This document shows positions 15,827-26,208 of a stretch of DNA of 64,000 nt, one piece after another. How positions within the stretch are numbered: the stretch's first letter is position 1; each line of letters opens with the position of its first letter. Below the pieces are notes generated by a model that saw nothing but the letters and a program-made list of their open reading frames with translations, was not told the DNA's origin and did not search any database. Source of the DNA: DATFQI01 sp963831105 (GTDB lineage: Bacteria; Actinomycetota; Thermoleophilia; Solirubrobacterales; Solirubrobacteraceae); the NCBI GenBank assembly GCA_963831105.1, contig CAWHOS010000003.1, forward strand, positions 930,001 through 994,000, in the 5' to 3' direction. The translations under genes were made by a program, and so were the position numbers.

Positions 15827-16921
15827 ATGGCCGTCCCGCTGTTCGACACGAAGACGCCGCTCGCGCCGCTGCGCGCCGAGATCGACGCGAAGATCGCCGA
15901 GGTCGTGGACCGCGGCACGTTCATCCTCGGCCCCGAGGTCGCCGCCTTCGAGCGCGAGTTCGCCGCCTACCTCGGCGCGCGCCACGCCGCCGGCGTGGCC
16001 AACGGGACGGACGCGCTCGTGCTGGCGCTGCGCGCGCTCGGCGTCGGGCCCGGCGACGAGGTCGTCGTGCCCTCCTTCACCTTCTACGCGTCGGCCGAGG
16101 CGATCCCGCACACGGGCGCGCGCCCGGTCTTCTGCGACGTCGACCCCGACACGTGCTGCGTGACCGCCGAGACCGTGCGCGCCGCGCTGACGCCGCGCAC
16201 GAAGGCCGTGATCGCCGTCCACCTGTTCGGCAACGTCGCGCCGATCGCGGAGATCGAGGCGCTCGGCGTGCCCGTCGTCGAGGACGCGGCGCAGGCCGCG
16301 GGCTCGCTCGCCCCCGAGGGCCGGCCGGGCGCGCTCGGCACGATCGCGACGTTCTCGTTCTTCCCGTCGAAGAACCTCGGCGCGTTCGGCGACGGCGGCG
16401 CCGTCGTCACGGACGACCCCGAGCTGGACGCGACGATCCGGCTGCTGCGCTTCCACGGCTCCAAGGACAAGGGCACCTTCGAGCTCGTCGGGCACAACTC
16501 GCGCCTGGACGAGCTGCAGGCCGCGATCCTGCGGGTCGAGCTCCCGCACCTCGACGCCTGGTGCGACGGGCGCCGCGCCGGCGCCGCGGCCTACGAGCGG
16601 GCCGGACTCGGCGAGCTGGTGGAGCTGCCGCGGCCGGCGCCTGGCAGCGACCCGGCGTGGCACCTGTACGTGGTCCGCGACGAGTCGGTCGACGGCCTGG
16701 CGGGCGCGCTGAAGGAGGCCGGGATCGGCCACAAGGTCTACTACCGGGTGCCCGCGCACCGCCAGCCCGCGATGGCGGAGTGGGGCGCGGGGGTCGAGCT
16801 GCCCGTCACGGAGGAGCTCGCGCGCACGCACCTCGCCATCCCGATGAGCCCGGTTCTGTCGGACGGCCAGGCCGCCGAGGTGGTCGCCGCGGTCCGGGCT
16901 GCTCGCCTCCAGCACCAATAG
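15827..16921 (+). CDS. DegT/DnrJ/EryC1/StrS sugar aminotransferase
   Basis: A 364-residue PLP enzyme that transaminates keto-sugar nucleotides to amino sugars. Family markers: GVANGTDALVLAL (phosphate-binding), PSFTFYASAEA, VVEDAAQAAGS, and the PLP-binding Lys182 in SFFPSKNLGAFGDGG. Length is normal. The next gene encodes a CapD-type NDP-sugar 4,6-dehydratase that could supply the 4-keto substrate, a pairing typical for bacillosamine, QuiNAc4N or FucNAc4N routes. The exact sugar cannot be assigned. Confidence 0.93.
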   Translation: MAVPLFDTKTPLAPLRAEIDAKIAEVVDRGTFILGPEVAAFEREFAAYLGARHAAGVANGTDALVLALRALGVGPGDEVVVPSFTFYASAEAIPHTGARPVFCDVDPDTCCVTAETVRAALTPRTKAVIAVHLFGNVAPIAEIEALGVPVVEDAAQAAGSLAPEGRPGALGTIATFSFFPSKNLGAFGDGGAVVTDDPELDATIRLLRFHGSKDKGTFELVGHNSRLDELQAAILRVELPHLDAWCDGRRAGAAAYERAGLGELVELPRPAPGSDPAWHLYVVRDESVDGLAGALKEAGIGHKVYYRVPAHRQPAMAEWGAGVELPVTEELARTHLAIPMSPVLSDGQAAEVVAAVRAARLQHQ

Positions 16922-16931
16922 ACTGCTCGGG

Positions 16932-18923
16932 ATGCGCCGCAGGACCCGCCTTGCGGCCCTCCCCGTCCACCGGCACGCGCTGCCCCAGATCGCGGTGGAC
17001 GCCGGGCTGGCCGCGCTGGCCTACTACCTCGCTTACCGGCTCCGCTTCGACGGTGGGATCCCGAGCGACTACCAGGAGCTGTTCGACAACACGATCTCGT
17101 TCGTGGTCATCGGCAGCGTGGCCATCTTCGCGGGCTTCGGGCTCTACCGGCACTGGATGCGCTACTCGTCCCAGCGCGAGTACCTGCGGATCGTGCAGGC
17201 GGTCGTCGCGGCCGTGCTCGCGCTCGTCGCCTACGTCGCCGTCGTCAAGCCGAAGGAGATCTTCGTCGGCTACCCGCGCGGGTTCGTGCCCGTCCCGCTG
17301 CCGGCCAGCGTGCCGATCATCTACGGGCTGCTGCTGCTCGTGTTCCTCGGCGCGGTCCGCTACGCGGTGCACATGTACTTCGAGCGCCCGCTCGGCGGCT
17401 ACCGCGCCCGTCGCGGCGCGCGCTCGGTCCTGATCGTCGGCGCCGGCGACGGCGGCCGCCTGCTGCTGCGCGAGATCCTGCGCAACCCGGACCTCGGGAT
17501 GCGCCCGGTCGGCTTCGTCGACGACGACCCGCGCAAGCAGGGCGTGCGCGTGGACCGCGGCCTGGACGTGCTCGGCACCACCGAGGACCTGCCGTGGGTG
17601 CTCGAGGACGTCGAGCCCGACGAGGTCCTGATCGCGATCCCGTCCGCGCCGGGCACGCTGCGCGCCCGCGTCGTGCGCGCGTGTCGCGAGCGCGGGGTGC
17701 GCGTGCGCACGATGCCGACGGTGTTCGAGCTGCTGCAGACCGGCGGCGGCCGCTACATCCGCCAGGTCCGCGAGGTGCGGGTGGAGGACGTGCTCGGCCG
17801 CGAGCCCGTGCGGATGGACGTGCAGGCGGCCGGCGGCTACCTGACCGGCCGCTGCGTGCTGGTCACGGGCGCGGGCGGCTCGATCGGCGCCGAGCTGTCG
17901 CGCCAGATCGCCCGCGTCGGCCCGAGCCGGCTCGTCCTGCTCGACCACGCCGAGGACAACCTGTTCGAGATCACCCGCGAGCTGGTCGAGGACCGGCACG
18001 CGCTCAACACCGTCGCGGTGCTCGCCGACTGCAAGGAGGAGGAGCGCATGCGGGAGGTGTTCCGCGAGCACCGCCCGACCGTCGTCTTCCACGCGGCCGC
18101 CTACAAGCACGTCGGGCTGATGGAGGAGAACCCCGTCGAGGCCGTGCGCAACAACGCGATCGCCACGCGCGTGATGGCGCGGGTGGCCGGCGACACCGGC
18201 ACGAGGATCTTCGTCCAGGTCTCCACGGACAAGGCCGTCGACCCCGCGACCGTGATGGGCGCCTCGAAGGCGCTGGCGGAGTGGGCCGCCGAGGCCGCGA
18301 ACGCGCGCTACCCCGACACGGCGTACACATCGGTGCGCTTCGGCAACGTGCTCAACTCGTCGGGCTCCGTGGTGCCGATCTTCCGCCGCCAGATCGAGTC
18401 GGGCGGGCCCGTGACGGTCACCGACCCGGACATGACCCGCTTCTTCATGACGATCCCGGAGGCGGTGCAGCTCGTGATCCGCGCCGGCTCGCTCGCGCAG
18501 GGCGGCGAGGTGTTCGTGCTCGAGATGGGCGAGCCCGTCCGGATCATGGACCTGGCGCACGACATGATCCGCTTCTCCGGCCTCGAGCCCGGGCGCGACA
18601 TCGCGATCGACATCGTCGGCCGCCGCCCCGGCGAGAAGCTCCACGAGGACCTGTTCAACGCCTACGAGCACCCCGAGCCGACCCCGGCCCAGAAGATCCT
18701 GCGCGCGCGCAGGCCGGCGGTGGATCCCGCGTGGGTGGAGGCGAGCTTCGACCGCATCGGGCTGCTGGTGCTCGAGGGCGACGCGGCGGGCCTCGCCGCC
18801 GCGGTCTCCGAGCTGGCGACGGGCCGCGTGGCGACCGTCGAGCCCGAGCCGGCCTCCGTCCAGGCAGCCGCGCTGGACCACGACGACGGCCTCGAGCTGC
18901 CCGGCAGCCGGGCGGCCTCGTAG
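16932..18923 (+). CDS. CapD/FlaA1-like NDP-sugar 4,6-dehydratase, membrane type
   Basis: A 663-residue protein of the long CapD/WbpM class. It has four N-terminal membrane spans (about residues 15-130) and a first Rossmann-like region with VLIVGAGDGGRLLLREI. The catalytic SDR domain begins near residue 310 with LVTGAGGSIGAELSRQI, then AAYKHVGLMEENPVEAV and VSTDKAVDPATVMGASKALAE. As in the UDP-GlcNAc 4,6-dehydratases, the usual Tyr of YxxxK is replaced (MGASK). It acts just after the aminotransferase gene (10 bases) and probably makes its substrate from UDP-GlcNAc. A Pro/Ala-rich tail ends the protein. Confidence 0.92.
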   Translation: MRRRTRLAALPVHRHALPQIAVDAGLAALAYYLAYRLRFDGGIPSDYQELFDNTISFVVIGSVAIFAGFGLYRHWMRYSSQREYLRIVQAVVAAVLALVAYVAVVKPKEIFVGYPRGFVPVPLPASVPIIYGLLLLVFLGAVRYAVHMYFERPLGGYRARRGARSVLIVGAGDGGRLLLREILRNPDLGMRPVGFVDDDPRKQGVRVDRGLDVLGTTEDLPWVLEDVEPDEVLIAIPSAPGTLRARVVRACRERGVRVRTMPTVFELLQTGGGRYIRQVREVRVEDVLGREPVRMDVQAAGGYLTGRCVLVTGAGGSIGAELSRQIARVGPSRLVLLDHAEDNLFEITRELVEDRHALNTVAVLADCKEEERMREVFREHRPTVVFHAAAYKHVGLMEENPVEAVRNNAIATRVMARVAGDTGTRIFVQVSTDKAVDPATVMGASKALAEWAAEAANARYPDTAYTSVRFGNVLNSSGSVVPIFRRQIESGGPVTVTDPDMTRFFMTIPEAVQLVIRAGSLAQGGEVFVLEMGEPVRIMDLAHDMIRFSGLEPGRDIAIDIVGRRPGEKLHEDLFNAYEHPEPTPAQKILRARRPAVDPAWVEASFDRIGLLVLEGDAAGLAAAVSELATGRVATVEPEPASVQAAALDHDDGLELPGSRAAS

Positions 18924-18939
18924 ACTCCACAAGCCGTCC

Positions 18940-20375
18940 ATGGTCCACGTCTTCGCGTTCTCGCTCCAGGACCAGGTCGAGAAGTACGGCGCTTACATCG
19001 GCATCGCGGCGTTCTTCGGCCTGGCCGTGCTCACCATCCTCTACTTCGCCCAGGCCAAGGAGCTGCGCCGCCTGCGCGATTGGGCGGGTCGCGCGCCCGA
19101 GCGCGCGCAGGAGATCGAGGCGCGCGCCGTGGCGCAGGCCGAGGCCGCACGCCGCGGGCAGGTCCTGCCGAAGCGCACGCCGCCACCCGCTCCGGCACAG
19201 CCCGCGCCGGCCGCCACCGCGGCGGGTGCCGCGGCGACGGCCCAGGCCGCGGCCGCGTCCGGCGAGCAGGCCACCCAGGTCGTCGAGCCCGGCGAGGCGG
19301 CCGTGCAGGGCGGCAACGGCACCGCGGCCGCGGCCGCGGCGGCGCCCGAGGGCGAGAAGCCGGCCGAGGCCGCGAACGGCAACGGCGGCGCCAAGGACGC
19401 CGGGGCGACGGCGAAGCCCGCAGACACAGACGGCGGCGAGGCCGGTCCAGAGGCGGAGCCGGACGGCGAGAGCAAGGCCGAGCCCGACGGCGAGGCCGCG
19501 AAGCCGGCAGCGGCGACCGGTGCTGCCGGAGCTGCTGCCGCTGCCGCTGCTGCGGCCAAGCCCGGCGACGGGGACGCCGCGCCGGAGAAGGGCGAGGCCG
19601 CGACGCCGGAGGCCGCGGCGCAGCCCGAGCCGTCCGCCAAGCCCGAAGAGGGCGCGAAGCCGGACGCCGCGCCGGAGCCCGCAGCGTCGCAGAGGCCCGA
19701 GCCCGCCGCGGAGGACGAGCACGACGAGGAGTCGGCGGAGATCCCCGTCGCGCCCGTGCCGCGCGCGACCCCGTTGCCGCGCCGTGCGCCTGCGCCGGCC
19801 GCTCCGCTGCGCCAGCCCAACCGCTCCGCCACGCTGCCTCCGCGCCGGCCCGCGCCCGCCGCGCGCGCGAGCGACGGCCAAGGGCCGCTCGGGCGGCGGG
19901 GGCTCGCTCCTGGCTCGTCCCGACGCTGGTCGGCGCCGGCGCGCTCGTGCTCGTGGTCGCCGCCCTGTTCGCGACGGGCGTCATCGGCGGCGGCGACGAC
20001 GCCCCGTCCACGCCCAATACGACCAGCAACGCGACGCCCGGCGGCACGGCCGAGCCGTCCGGCGGCGCGCAGCTGGAGCCCGCCTCGACGAAGGTCGCCG
20101 TGCTCAACGGCACCACGATCCCGGGCCTCGCCTCGCGCGAGAAGGACACGCTGACCGACGCGGGCTACGCCGAGATCGACACGGGCAACAACACGGACCA
20201 GCAGCGGGCGGAGTCGGCAGTGCTCTACGGCACGCGCTCCGGCGCGCGCCAGCAGGCCCGCAACGTCGCCGAGCGGCTGAACATCACGAACGTGGAGCGC
20301 CTCGACGCGGACACCCGCGACCTCAGCGAGGGCGCCGACGTCGTCGTGATCCTCGGCCAGGACAAGGCCCCGTAG
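18940..20375 (+). pseudogene. LytR C-terminal-domain membrane protein, frame lost in the middle
   Basis: The first frame opens with a membrane span (YIGIAAFFGLAVLTILYFAQ), a coiled-coil segment and a very long Ala/Pro/Glu/Lys linker to about 19880. A one-base loss somewhere in 19870-19915 moves the reading to another frame. That frame carries a second membrane span (LVPTLVGAGALVLVVAALFA) and a LytR_C domain (KVAVLNGTTIPGLASREKDT ... VVVILGQDKAP). LytR_C domains accompany wall-polymer ligases; here no ligase domain is present. The low-complexity GC-rich linker makes the exact site of the indel uncertain. The neighbourhood is surface glycan synthesis. Confidence 0.78.
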
Positions 20376-20427
20376 GAGAAGTGGCGCCACCCTCCCGACC
20401 CGCCCCGGCCGCCCCGCCCGGGCGCTC

Positions 20428-22314
20428 GTGACCACACTCGCCCGCGTCGTCTTCCTCGCCCTCGTGGCGGCGACCTTCGGCGCCTTCTTCGTCGCCCAGC
20501 GGCTCAAGGGCGCGCCGCCCGTCGTACAGCTGAAGGGCCAGCGCTGGCTCTCGCCCAACGGCGACGGCCGCCGCGACCGCGCCGAGCTCGAGCTGCGCGT
20601 GCGCGAGTCCGACGTGCTGACCGCCGACCTGATCGACGAGGCCGGCACCCCGGTGCGACGGCTGCTCACGGAGCGGCCGATCCGCCCCTCGGGCCCGGTC
20701 CGCGTCACCTGGGACGGCCGCACGGACGACGGCACGATCGCGCCCGACGGCGTCTACCGCGATCCGCGGGACCCTGCTCGAGCAGGGGCGCTCGGTCGTC
20801 AATCCGCGGCTGATCACGCTCGACACGACGCCGCCGAACCCGCGCGTGGTGCGCATCCGGCCGGGCCAGGTCGTCGGGCCGCAGGCGCCGGAGATGCGGA
20901 TCCTCGTGGCCGGCGTCTCGCCCCGCAGCCGCACGCGCTTCCGCGTGATCCGCACCGACACGCCGAAGCCGCAGCTCGTCGCCAAGGGCAGCCGCGAGCC
21001 CGGCCTCAAGCGCTGGCTCTGGAACGGGATGTCGGGCGGGAAGCCGGTGCCCGCCGGCGTCTACGTCGTCCAGGTACGGGTGCGCGACCGCGCGGGCAAC
21101 GTCGGCAGCAACCCCGCGCGCGTGCCGTTCGACCCGGGCGACTCGCCCGGCCCCGCCGGCATCACCGTGCGCTCGCTCGCCGCCCAGCCGCCGCTGCGGC
21201 CCGTGACCGCGGGCGAGAAGGCAGACTTCTTCGTCGACTCGCGCGCGCGGCCCTATCGCTGGGCGATCCGCGGGTCGGCGGCAAGCGGCCGGTCCGGCGG
21301 GGGAAGGTGGCCGCGGGCGCGAAGGGGCCGCTGAAGCTGCGCGCCCCGCGCGGCAAGAGCGGGCTCTACCTCGTCGAGCTCCAGTCCGGCCGCGATCGCA
21401 CCGAGGTGCCGTTCCTGGTGCAGGCGCGCGAGCGCTCGACGATGCTCGTCGTCGTGCCCGCGATCACCTGGCTCGGCACGGACCCGGTCGACGACCCGCC
21501 GCTGCGCGACGGCATGCCCGACACGCTCGACCGCGCGGGCGGCGGCCGCGTGCGCTGGCCGCGCGTGTTCGCGAGCGAGGACGGCCGGCCCGCCGGGCTC
21601 TCCGGCCAGGTCGCGCCGCTGCTGCGCTACCTCGACCGCAACCGCATCCGCTACGACCTCACGAGCGACCTCGACCTCACGCTGTCGGACTCGCCGCGCG
21701 CGAGCGATCGCAAGGCGGTGCTGCTGGCCGGCAGCATGCGCTGGGTGCCGCGCACGCTGACGCGCCGCCTGCGCCGCTACGTGCAGGAGGGCGGGCACCT
21801 CGCGACCTTCGGACCCGAGACGCTGCGCAGCGGCGTCACGCTGCGGGCCGACGACGCCGAGACGGCCGGCGAGCTGCTGCGGCCGTCGCAGCCGAGCGCC
21901 GAGGACCCGTTCGGCGCCCGGCTCGAACCTGTGCGGCGCGCGGACGCCGCGCAGCCGCTCGCCCAGCTCGGCGGCGATCCGGCCTACGGGCTGTTCGAGG
22001 GCACGGGCGGCACGCTCGAGGGCTTCAGCGCGTTCGAGGAGTCCGCTCCGCCGGCCGAGGACGGCAAGGCGAAGCTGCTCGGCGCCATGGGGGTCGCTCC
22101 GCCCGAGCCGGACCCGGAGGCCCCGGCCGACGAGGCCCCGCCCGAGGCGCGCTACGCCCTCACGGCGTCGCGGATCGGCGAGAAGGGGCTCGTGATCCGC
22201 GTCGGCCTGCCGCAGTGGGCGCAGCGGCTGCGGGAGCCGCAGGTCGCCCAGGTCACGCGCAACATCATCGACCTGCTGCGCGGCCAGGAGCCGAAGATCC
22301 GCACGCTGCGCTAG
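20428..22314 (+). pseudogene. Membrane-anchored protein with FlgD-like Ig repeats and DMFase-beta-like C-terminus, two frameshifts
   Basis: Starts with a membrane anchor (ARVVFLALVAATFGAFFVAQ), then LSPNGDGRRDRAELELRVRE and WDGRTDDGTIAPDGVY, the pattern of FlgD-type Ig domains. An extra G at 20761 shifts the frame; the second frame carries another such repeat (LKRWLWNGMSGGKPVPAGVY). Near 21271-21275 one base appears missing and the first frame resumes. The last part (LLRYLDRNRIRYDLTSDLDL, VLLAGSMRWVP, VQEGGHLATFGPETL) recalls the beta-subunit-like domain of N,N-dimethylformamidase; enzymatic function is doubtful. Corrected length is about 628 residues. It shares a CTAG stop with the opposite gene. 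Confidence 0.7.
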
Positions 22315-22814
22315 ACGTCCGCGCGCTCGGAGCCGAGCCGGCCGCTGTCGACGCCGAGCCGCTCCATCCGCTCCCACAGGGGCCGGTTGCGCTCGCGCGC
22401 GGGCCCGTCGGGCTCGGCGCCGAAGCGCACGGCGGCCCGCGCGGACGCCGCCTCGTGCAGGTCGCCGCCCTCGGCCCCGCCGTACCAGAGCTCCGCCTCG
22501 GGATGCTCGGCCAGCAGCGCGCGGGCGAGCGGGTACTGGGCGGCGGCGAAGACGACGATCGCACGCGGCCGGCCGGGGAGCGCCATCCGGCGCGCCTGGG
22601 CGGCGGCGATCCGCTCGCGCACGAGCGAGGGGAGTCGCGAGGTCGCGCCGTAGCCGATCGCGGCCGGCTCGACGGCGACGGCGCCCGGGGCGGCGAGCAG
22701 GTCCTCGGCGCGCTCGCGGACCGCGGCGGCCTCCAGCTTGGCCGGCAGCAGCAGGACGAGCAGCTCGCGGTCCGGGACGTCGGCCTGCCGGCGCCGCCGC
22801 CTCGGCGCCGTCAC
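22311..22814 (-). CDS. Hypothetical protein coupled to a glycosyltransferase
   Basis: A 167-residue protein whose GTG start (22814) overlaps the TGA of the glycosyltransferase upstream, so the two are probably translated together. It has a Rossmann-like beginning (ELLVLLLPAKLEAAAVRERA) and a second beta-strand block (RAIVVFAAAQYPLARALL), then WYGGAEGGDLHEAAS. I recognise no family. Its look is that of a nucleotide-sugar or acceptor-binding half domain, but that is weak inference. Confidence 0.6.
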   Translation of the reverse strand: MTAPRRRRRQADVPDRELLVLLLPAKLEAAAVRERAEDLLAAPGAVAVEPAAIGYGATSRLPSLVRERIAAAQARRMALPGRPRAIVVFAAAQYPLARALLAEHPEAELWYGGAEGGDLHEAASARAAVRFGAEPDGPARERNRPLWERMERLGVDSGRLGSERADV

Positions 22815-23744
22815 AGGCGCCGCCCGCCGCGGTTGTACTCCGCCGTGCCCTCGGCCAGCCCATCCCCGCGGCCGGGGAGCAGCGTCGCGCCGGCGTGGCG
22901 CGCGTAGAGGCGCGCCTCGTGGCCCGGCAGCACGAGCGCGGCGAGCGCCCGCATCCCGTAGGTGAACGCCGTCAGCCAGCGCACTGTGCGCGCGGCCGCC
23001 GGGCCGTGGTGCTTGCGCATGTAGCGGTCGCGGTTGCGCGAGAGCTCGACGATCCGCTTGCGCTGGTCGTAGGCGGGCGGCTCGTGGCCGACGGCGCGCG
23101 CCGACGGGACGTAGAGGATGTCCCAGCCCGCGTCGCTGCAGCCGCTTGCAGAAGTCGACCTCGTCGGAGAAGACGAAGAACGCGGGGTCGAGGTAGCCGA
23201 CGGCCTCGGCCGCGTCGCGGCGCACCAGCAGCGCGGCGGACTGCACCCAGTCGACGCGCCGCGTGTCGCTGCCGCGGCTCTGCACGACGAAGCGCCGGTG
23301 CAGGTACAGGGCGGTCAGGAACGCGGTCAGCGGGCCGGGGAAGCGCCACGCCGACGGCTCCTGGCGGCCCTCGTGGGTGACGAGCGTGGCGCCGGCGATC
23401 GCGGCCTCCGGCTCGGCGGCGAGCGCCTGGTGCAGCGCCATCGTCGCGCCCGGCTCGAGCTCGGCGTCGTCGTTGAGCAGCAGCACGTAGCGCCCGCGGG
23501 CGCGTCGCAGCAGCGTCGAGTCGTTCTCGCCCTTGCCGCGCCGCTGCTCGAGCGCGACCACCTCGGTCGTCGCGCCGTGCGCGCGGGCGGTGCCCGCCGA
23601 GCCGTCGCGCGAGGCGTTGTCGAGCACGATCACCTCGGTCTCGAACGGCACGGCCGCCCGCTCGCGCGCGATCGAGTCCAGGCAGTAGCGGAGGAGCTGC
23701 CGCTGTTCCGTGTTGACCACGCAGTAGGAGAGCTCGACAGCCAC
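22811..23744 (-). pseudogene. Family 2 glycosyltransferase, one-base insertion
   Basis: An N-terminal GT2 domain is clear: ELSYCVVNTEQRQLLRYCLD, EVIVLDNASRDGS, and the metal site LLLNDDAELEPGA. VFSDEVDFCKRLQ follows near residue 200 (usual catalytic ED/DFCxR region). At plus-strand position 23135 an extra base breaks the frame. Correction gives DAGWDILYVPSARAVGHEPP and leads into the C-terminal part found at 22811-23020, which has a membrane-associated segment. Corrected length is about 310 residues. The family (WbbL-like, rhamnosyl-type) is often involved in cell-wall linkage or O-chain assembly. Confidence 0.82.
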
Positions 23745-23774
23745 GCCCGTCTCAGCTACCCGTCGTCGGCCTGG

Positions 23775-24311
23775 TCACGCCTCCCACAAATAGACGATGA
23801 GCGCGGGAGGTCCTGGGTCGTCATCGCGCGGCAGCGTACGCAGCTCGCCCGTGTCGGCGAACCCGGCGCGCAGCGCCACGGCGCGCGACGGCGCGTTGTC
23901 GCGATGGACCAGGATCTCGATCGTTCGGAGGCGAAGCGACTCCGCGGCCCAGTCGCGCAGCAGGGCGACCGAGCGCGTGGCCACGCCGCGCCCGCGGGCG
24001 CCCGCGGCGACCCAGTATCCGATCTCCCCGTAGGCCGGCCGGCTCGTCAGCTCGAGCAGGCTGAACGAGCCGGCGAGGCGGCCGTCGCCGTCCTCGGCGA
24101 GCAGGGTGAGCACCTCGCCGGCCCGCGCCTGTGCCGCGCACCGCGCCAGCCACGACTCGGCGTGCTCACGCCGGTACGGCGAGGGAACCCGCACCCAGCG
24201 GTGGATCGCGGCGTCCTGGCAGGCGGCGGTCACGGCGTCCGCGTCGTCCGGACGCGGGGGCCGCAGGGTGAGATCGCCGTCGCGCAGGGTCGGTGGCTCG
24301 ATGGCCGGCAC
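23775..24311 (-). CDS. GNAT-family N-acetyltransferase (RimJ/RimL-like)
   Basis: A 178-residue acetyltransferase. It opens with the RimJ-type strand LTLRPPRPDDADAVTAAC. The acetyl-CoA loop is YWVAAGARGRGVATRSVALL (Q/RxxGxG/A as RGRGVA), followed by IEILVHRDNAPSRAVALRAG, the typical end of the fold. It starts at GTG 24311. RimJ/RimL relatives acetylate protein N-termini or small amines; the acceptor cannot be predicted. It stands alone between two glycosyltransferase genes on opposite strands. Confidence 0.88.
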   Translation of the reverse strand: MPAIEPPTLRDGDLTLRPPRPDDADAVTAACQDAAIHRWVRVPSPYRREHAESWLARCAAQARAGEVLTLLAEDGDGRLAGSFSLLELTSRPAYGEIGYWVAAGARGRGVATRSVALLRDWAAESLRLRTIEILVHRDNAPSRAVALRAGFADTGELRTLPRDDDPGPPALIVYLWEA

Positions 24312-24396
24312 GAACGGCAGTCTCGCGCGCGGTCACGGCGTGTGCTGGGGCTCCGCGGCGCGTTCCGCGGGTGGGTTCGAGTCCGGTCGTGTCAGC

Positions 24397-25585
24397 ATGC
24401 GCCGGCGGATGGCACGTGCGCTGTTGTGGATCTCCGCCGCCCTGATCGCCTGGACCCAGGTCGGCTACGCCGTGCTGCTCGCGCTGCTGCGCGCGCCCGG
24501 CGCGGACGGCACCGCTCCGGCGCCCGGCGCGAGTGCGGCGCCCGGCGCGGCTCCCGAGCGCGCCGCGCCCGGCGGGGCGCTCCCGCGCGTCTCGCTGATC
24601 GTGGCCGCGTACCGCGAGCAGGAGGTGATCGAGGCGAAGGTCGCCAACGCGCTCGCGCTCGACTGGCCTCGCGAGGCGCTCGAGCTGATCGTGGCGGTCG
24701 ACGGCGGGGCGGACCCCGGCGCAGACGACACGGCCGCCCGCGCGCGGGCCGCCGGCGCCGACGTCGTGCTCGAGCTCCCGCGCGGCGGCAAGATCCGCGC
24801 CCAGGACGCGGCGGTGCGCGCCGCCTCGGGCGAGCTGCTGGCCTTCGGCGACGCCAACGCGCTGTGGGAGCCGGGCGCGCTGCGCGCGCTCGTCGCGGCG
24901 TTCGACGATCCCGGGCGTCGGCTACGCGTGCGGCCGCGTGGCCTTCGTCAACGAGGGCGGCACGAACCAGGAGGGCCTCTACTGGCGCTACGAGATGTGG
25001 ATGCGCGGTCGCGAGTCCGCGCTGGCCTCCGTGACGGCCGGCAACGGCGCCATCTACGCCGTGCGGCCCGAGGCGTACATCGAGGTCGACCCGGTGATGG
25101 GCCACGACCTCTCGTTCCCGTTCAACATGGTCAAGCGCGGCTGGCGGGCGGTCGACGTCCCCGGCGCGCGGGCGACGGAGAAGATGGTCCCCTCGATCGA
25201 GGGCGAGTGGGCGCGCAAGCGGCGGATGATGTCCCATGCGTGGCCGATCGTCCTGCGCGGCGGGCTGCTGGACCCGCGCGGGTACCCGCCGCTGTACGCG
25301 CTGATGGTGCTGTCGCACCGCGTGCTGCGCTACGCGACCCCGCTACTGCACGTCGTGGCCGCGCTCGCGACGCTGGCGCTGATCGCGCGCGGCGGCGCGC
25401 GGGCCGCCGCGCTCGCCCAGGCCGCGCTGCTCGCCGGGGCCGCCGCGGGAGGCCGCGTGCGCTCGCGGCCGCTGCTGCTGGCGCGCTACTACGTGCTCAC
25501 GACCGCGTCGCTCGCCGCAGGGCTCTACGACCACCTGCGCCACGGCACCGACGCGGGCTGGGACGCGCCTGAGGGCACCCGGTGA
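24397..25585 (+). pseudogene. Membrane glycosyltransferase family 2, one-base insertion
   Basis: Starts with a membrane span (ALLWISAALIAWTQVGYAVL), then a GT2 core: RVSLIVAAYREQEVIEAKVA, ELIVAVDGGADPGA, and GDANALWEPGALRAL in the metal-site position. A run of three G at 24913-24915 appears to contain one too many, breaking the frame. The other frame continues as VGYACGRVAFVNEGG, GAIYAVRPEAY and RRMMSHAWPIVLRGG, ending with C-terminal spans. Corrected length is about 395 residues. The layout is that of membrane polysaccharide glycosyltransferases. Its stop overlaps the GTG of the sugar transferase. Confidence 0.85.
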
Positions 25586-26202
25586 ACCCATACCTCGCCT
25601 CGCGCCGCAAGCGCGCGCTCGACATCGCCGGCGCCGCGCTCGGGCTGGCGCTCGCCGCGCCGCTGCTGGCGCTCGCGGCGCTCGCCATCCGGCTCGAGGG
25701 CGGGGGCCACTTCATCTACCGCCAGCGCCGCGTCGGACGCGACGGCGTGCCCTTCGACCTCTACAAGCTGCGCACCATGATCACGGGCGCCGAGACCATG
25801 GGCGCCGGCCTGATCGTCGACGCGGGCGACGACCGGATCACGAAGGTCGGCGCGCTGCTGCGCCGCACCTCGCTCGACGAGCTGCCGAACCTCATCAACG
25901 TCCTGCGCGGCGAGATGTCGCTCGTCGGGCCGCGCCCGACCGTGCAGGTCCAGGTCGATCGCTACACGGACCACCAGCGCCGCCGGCTCGACGCGCTCCC
26001 GGGGATCACGGGCTGGGCCCAGGTCAACGGCCGCGCCTCCCTGCCGTGGCACGAGCGGATCGACCTCGACCTCGCCTACCTCCAGCGCGCCTCGCTGCGC
26101 CACGACCTCTTCATCCTCGCCGCCAGCGTCCGCATGGTCGCGACGGGTCACGGGCTGTACCGCGGCGAGACCGGCGGGTGGCGCGAGCCGCCGGCGGCCT
26201 GA
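25582..26202 (+). CDS. Initiating sugar-phosphate transferase (WcaJ/ExoY type)
   Basis: A 206-residue polyprenyl-phosphate sugar-1-phosphate transferase that loads the first sugar onto undecaprenyl phosphate. One N-terminal membrane helix (LDIAGAALGLALAAPLLALA) is followed by the family core: FIYRQRRVGRDGVPFDLYKLRTM, RRTSLDELPNLINVLRGEMS, LVGPRPTV and GITGWAQVNGRA. It is the short, single-helix form. The GTG start overlaps the upstream glycosyltransferase stop. It ends the polysaccharide cluster, followed by a repeat-rich gap. Confidence 0.95.
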   Translation: MNPYLASRRKRALDIAGAALGLALAAPLLALAALAIRLEGGGHFIYRQRRVGRDGVPFDLYKLRTMITGAETMGAGLIVDAGDDRITKVGALLRRTSLDELPNLINVLRGEMSLVGPRPTVQVQVDRYTDHQRRRLDALPGITGWAQVNGRASLPWHERIDLDLAYLQRASLRHDLFILAASVRMVATGHGLYRGETGGWREPPAA

Positions 26203-26208
26203 CCCCGG

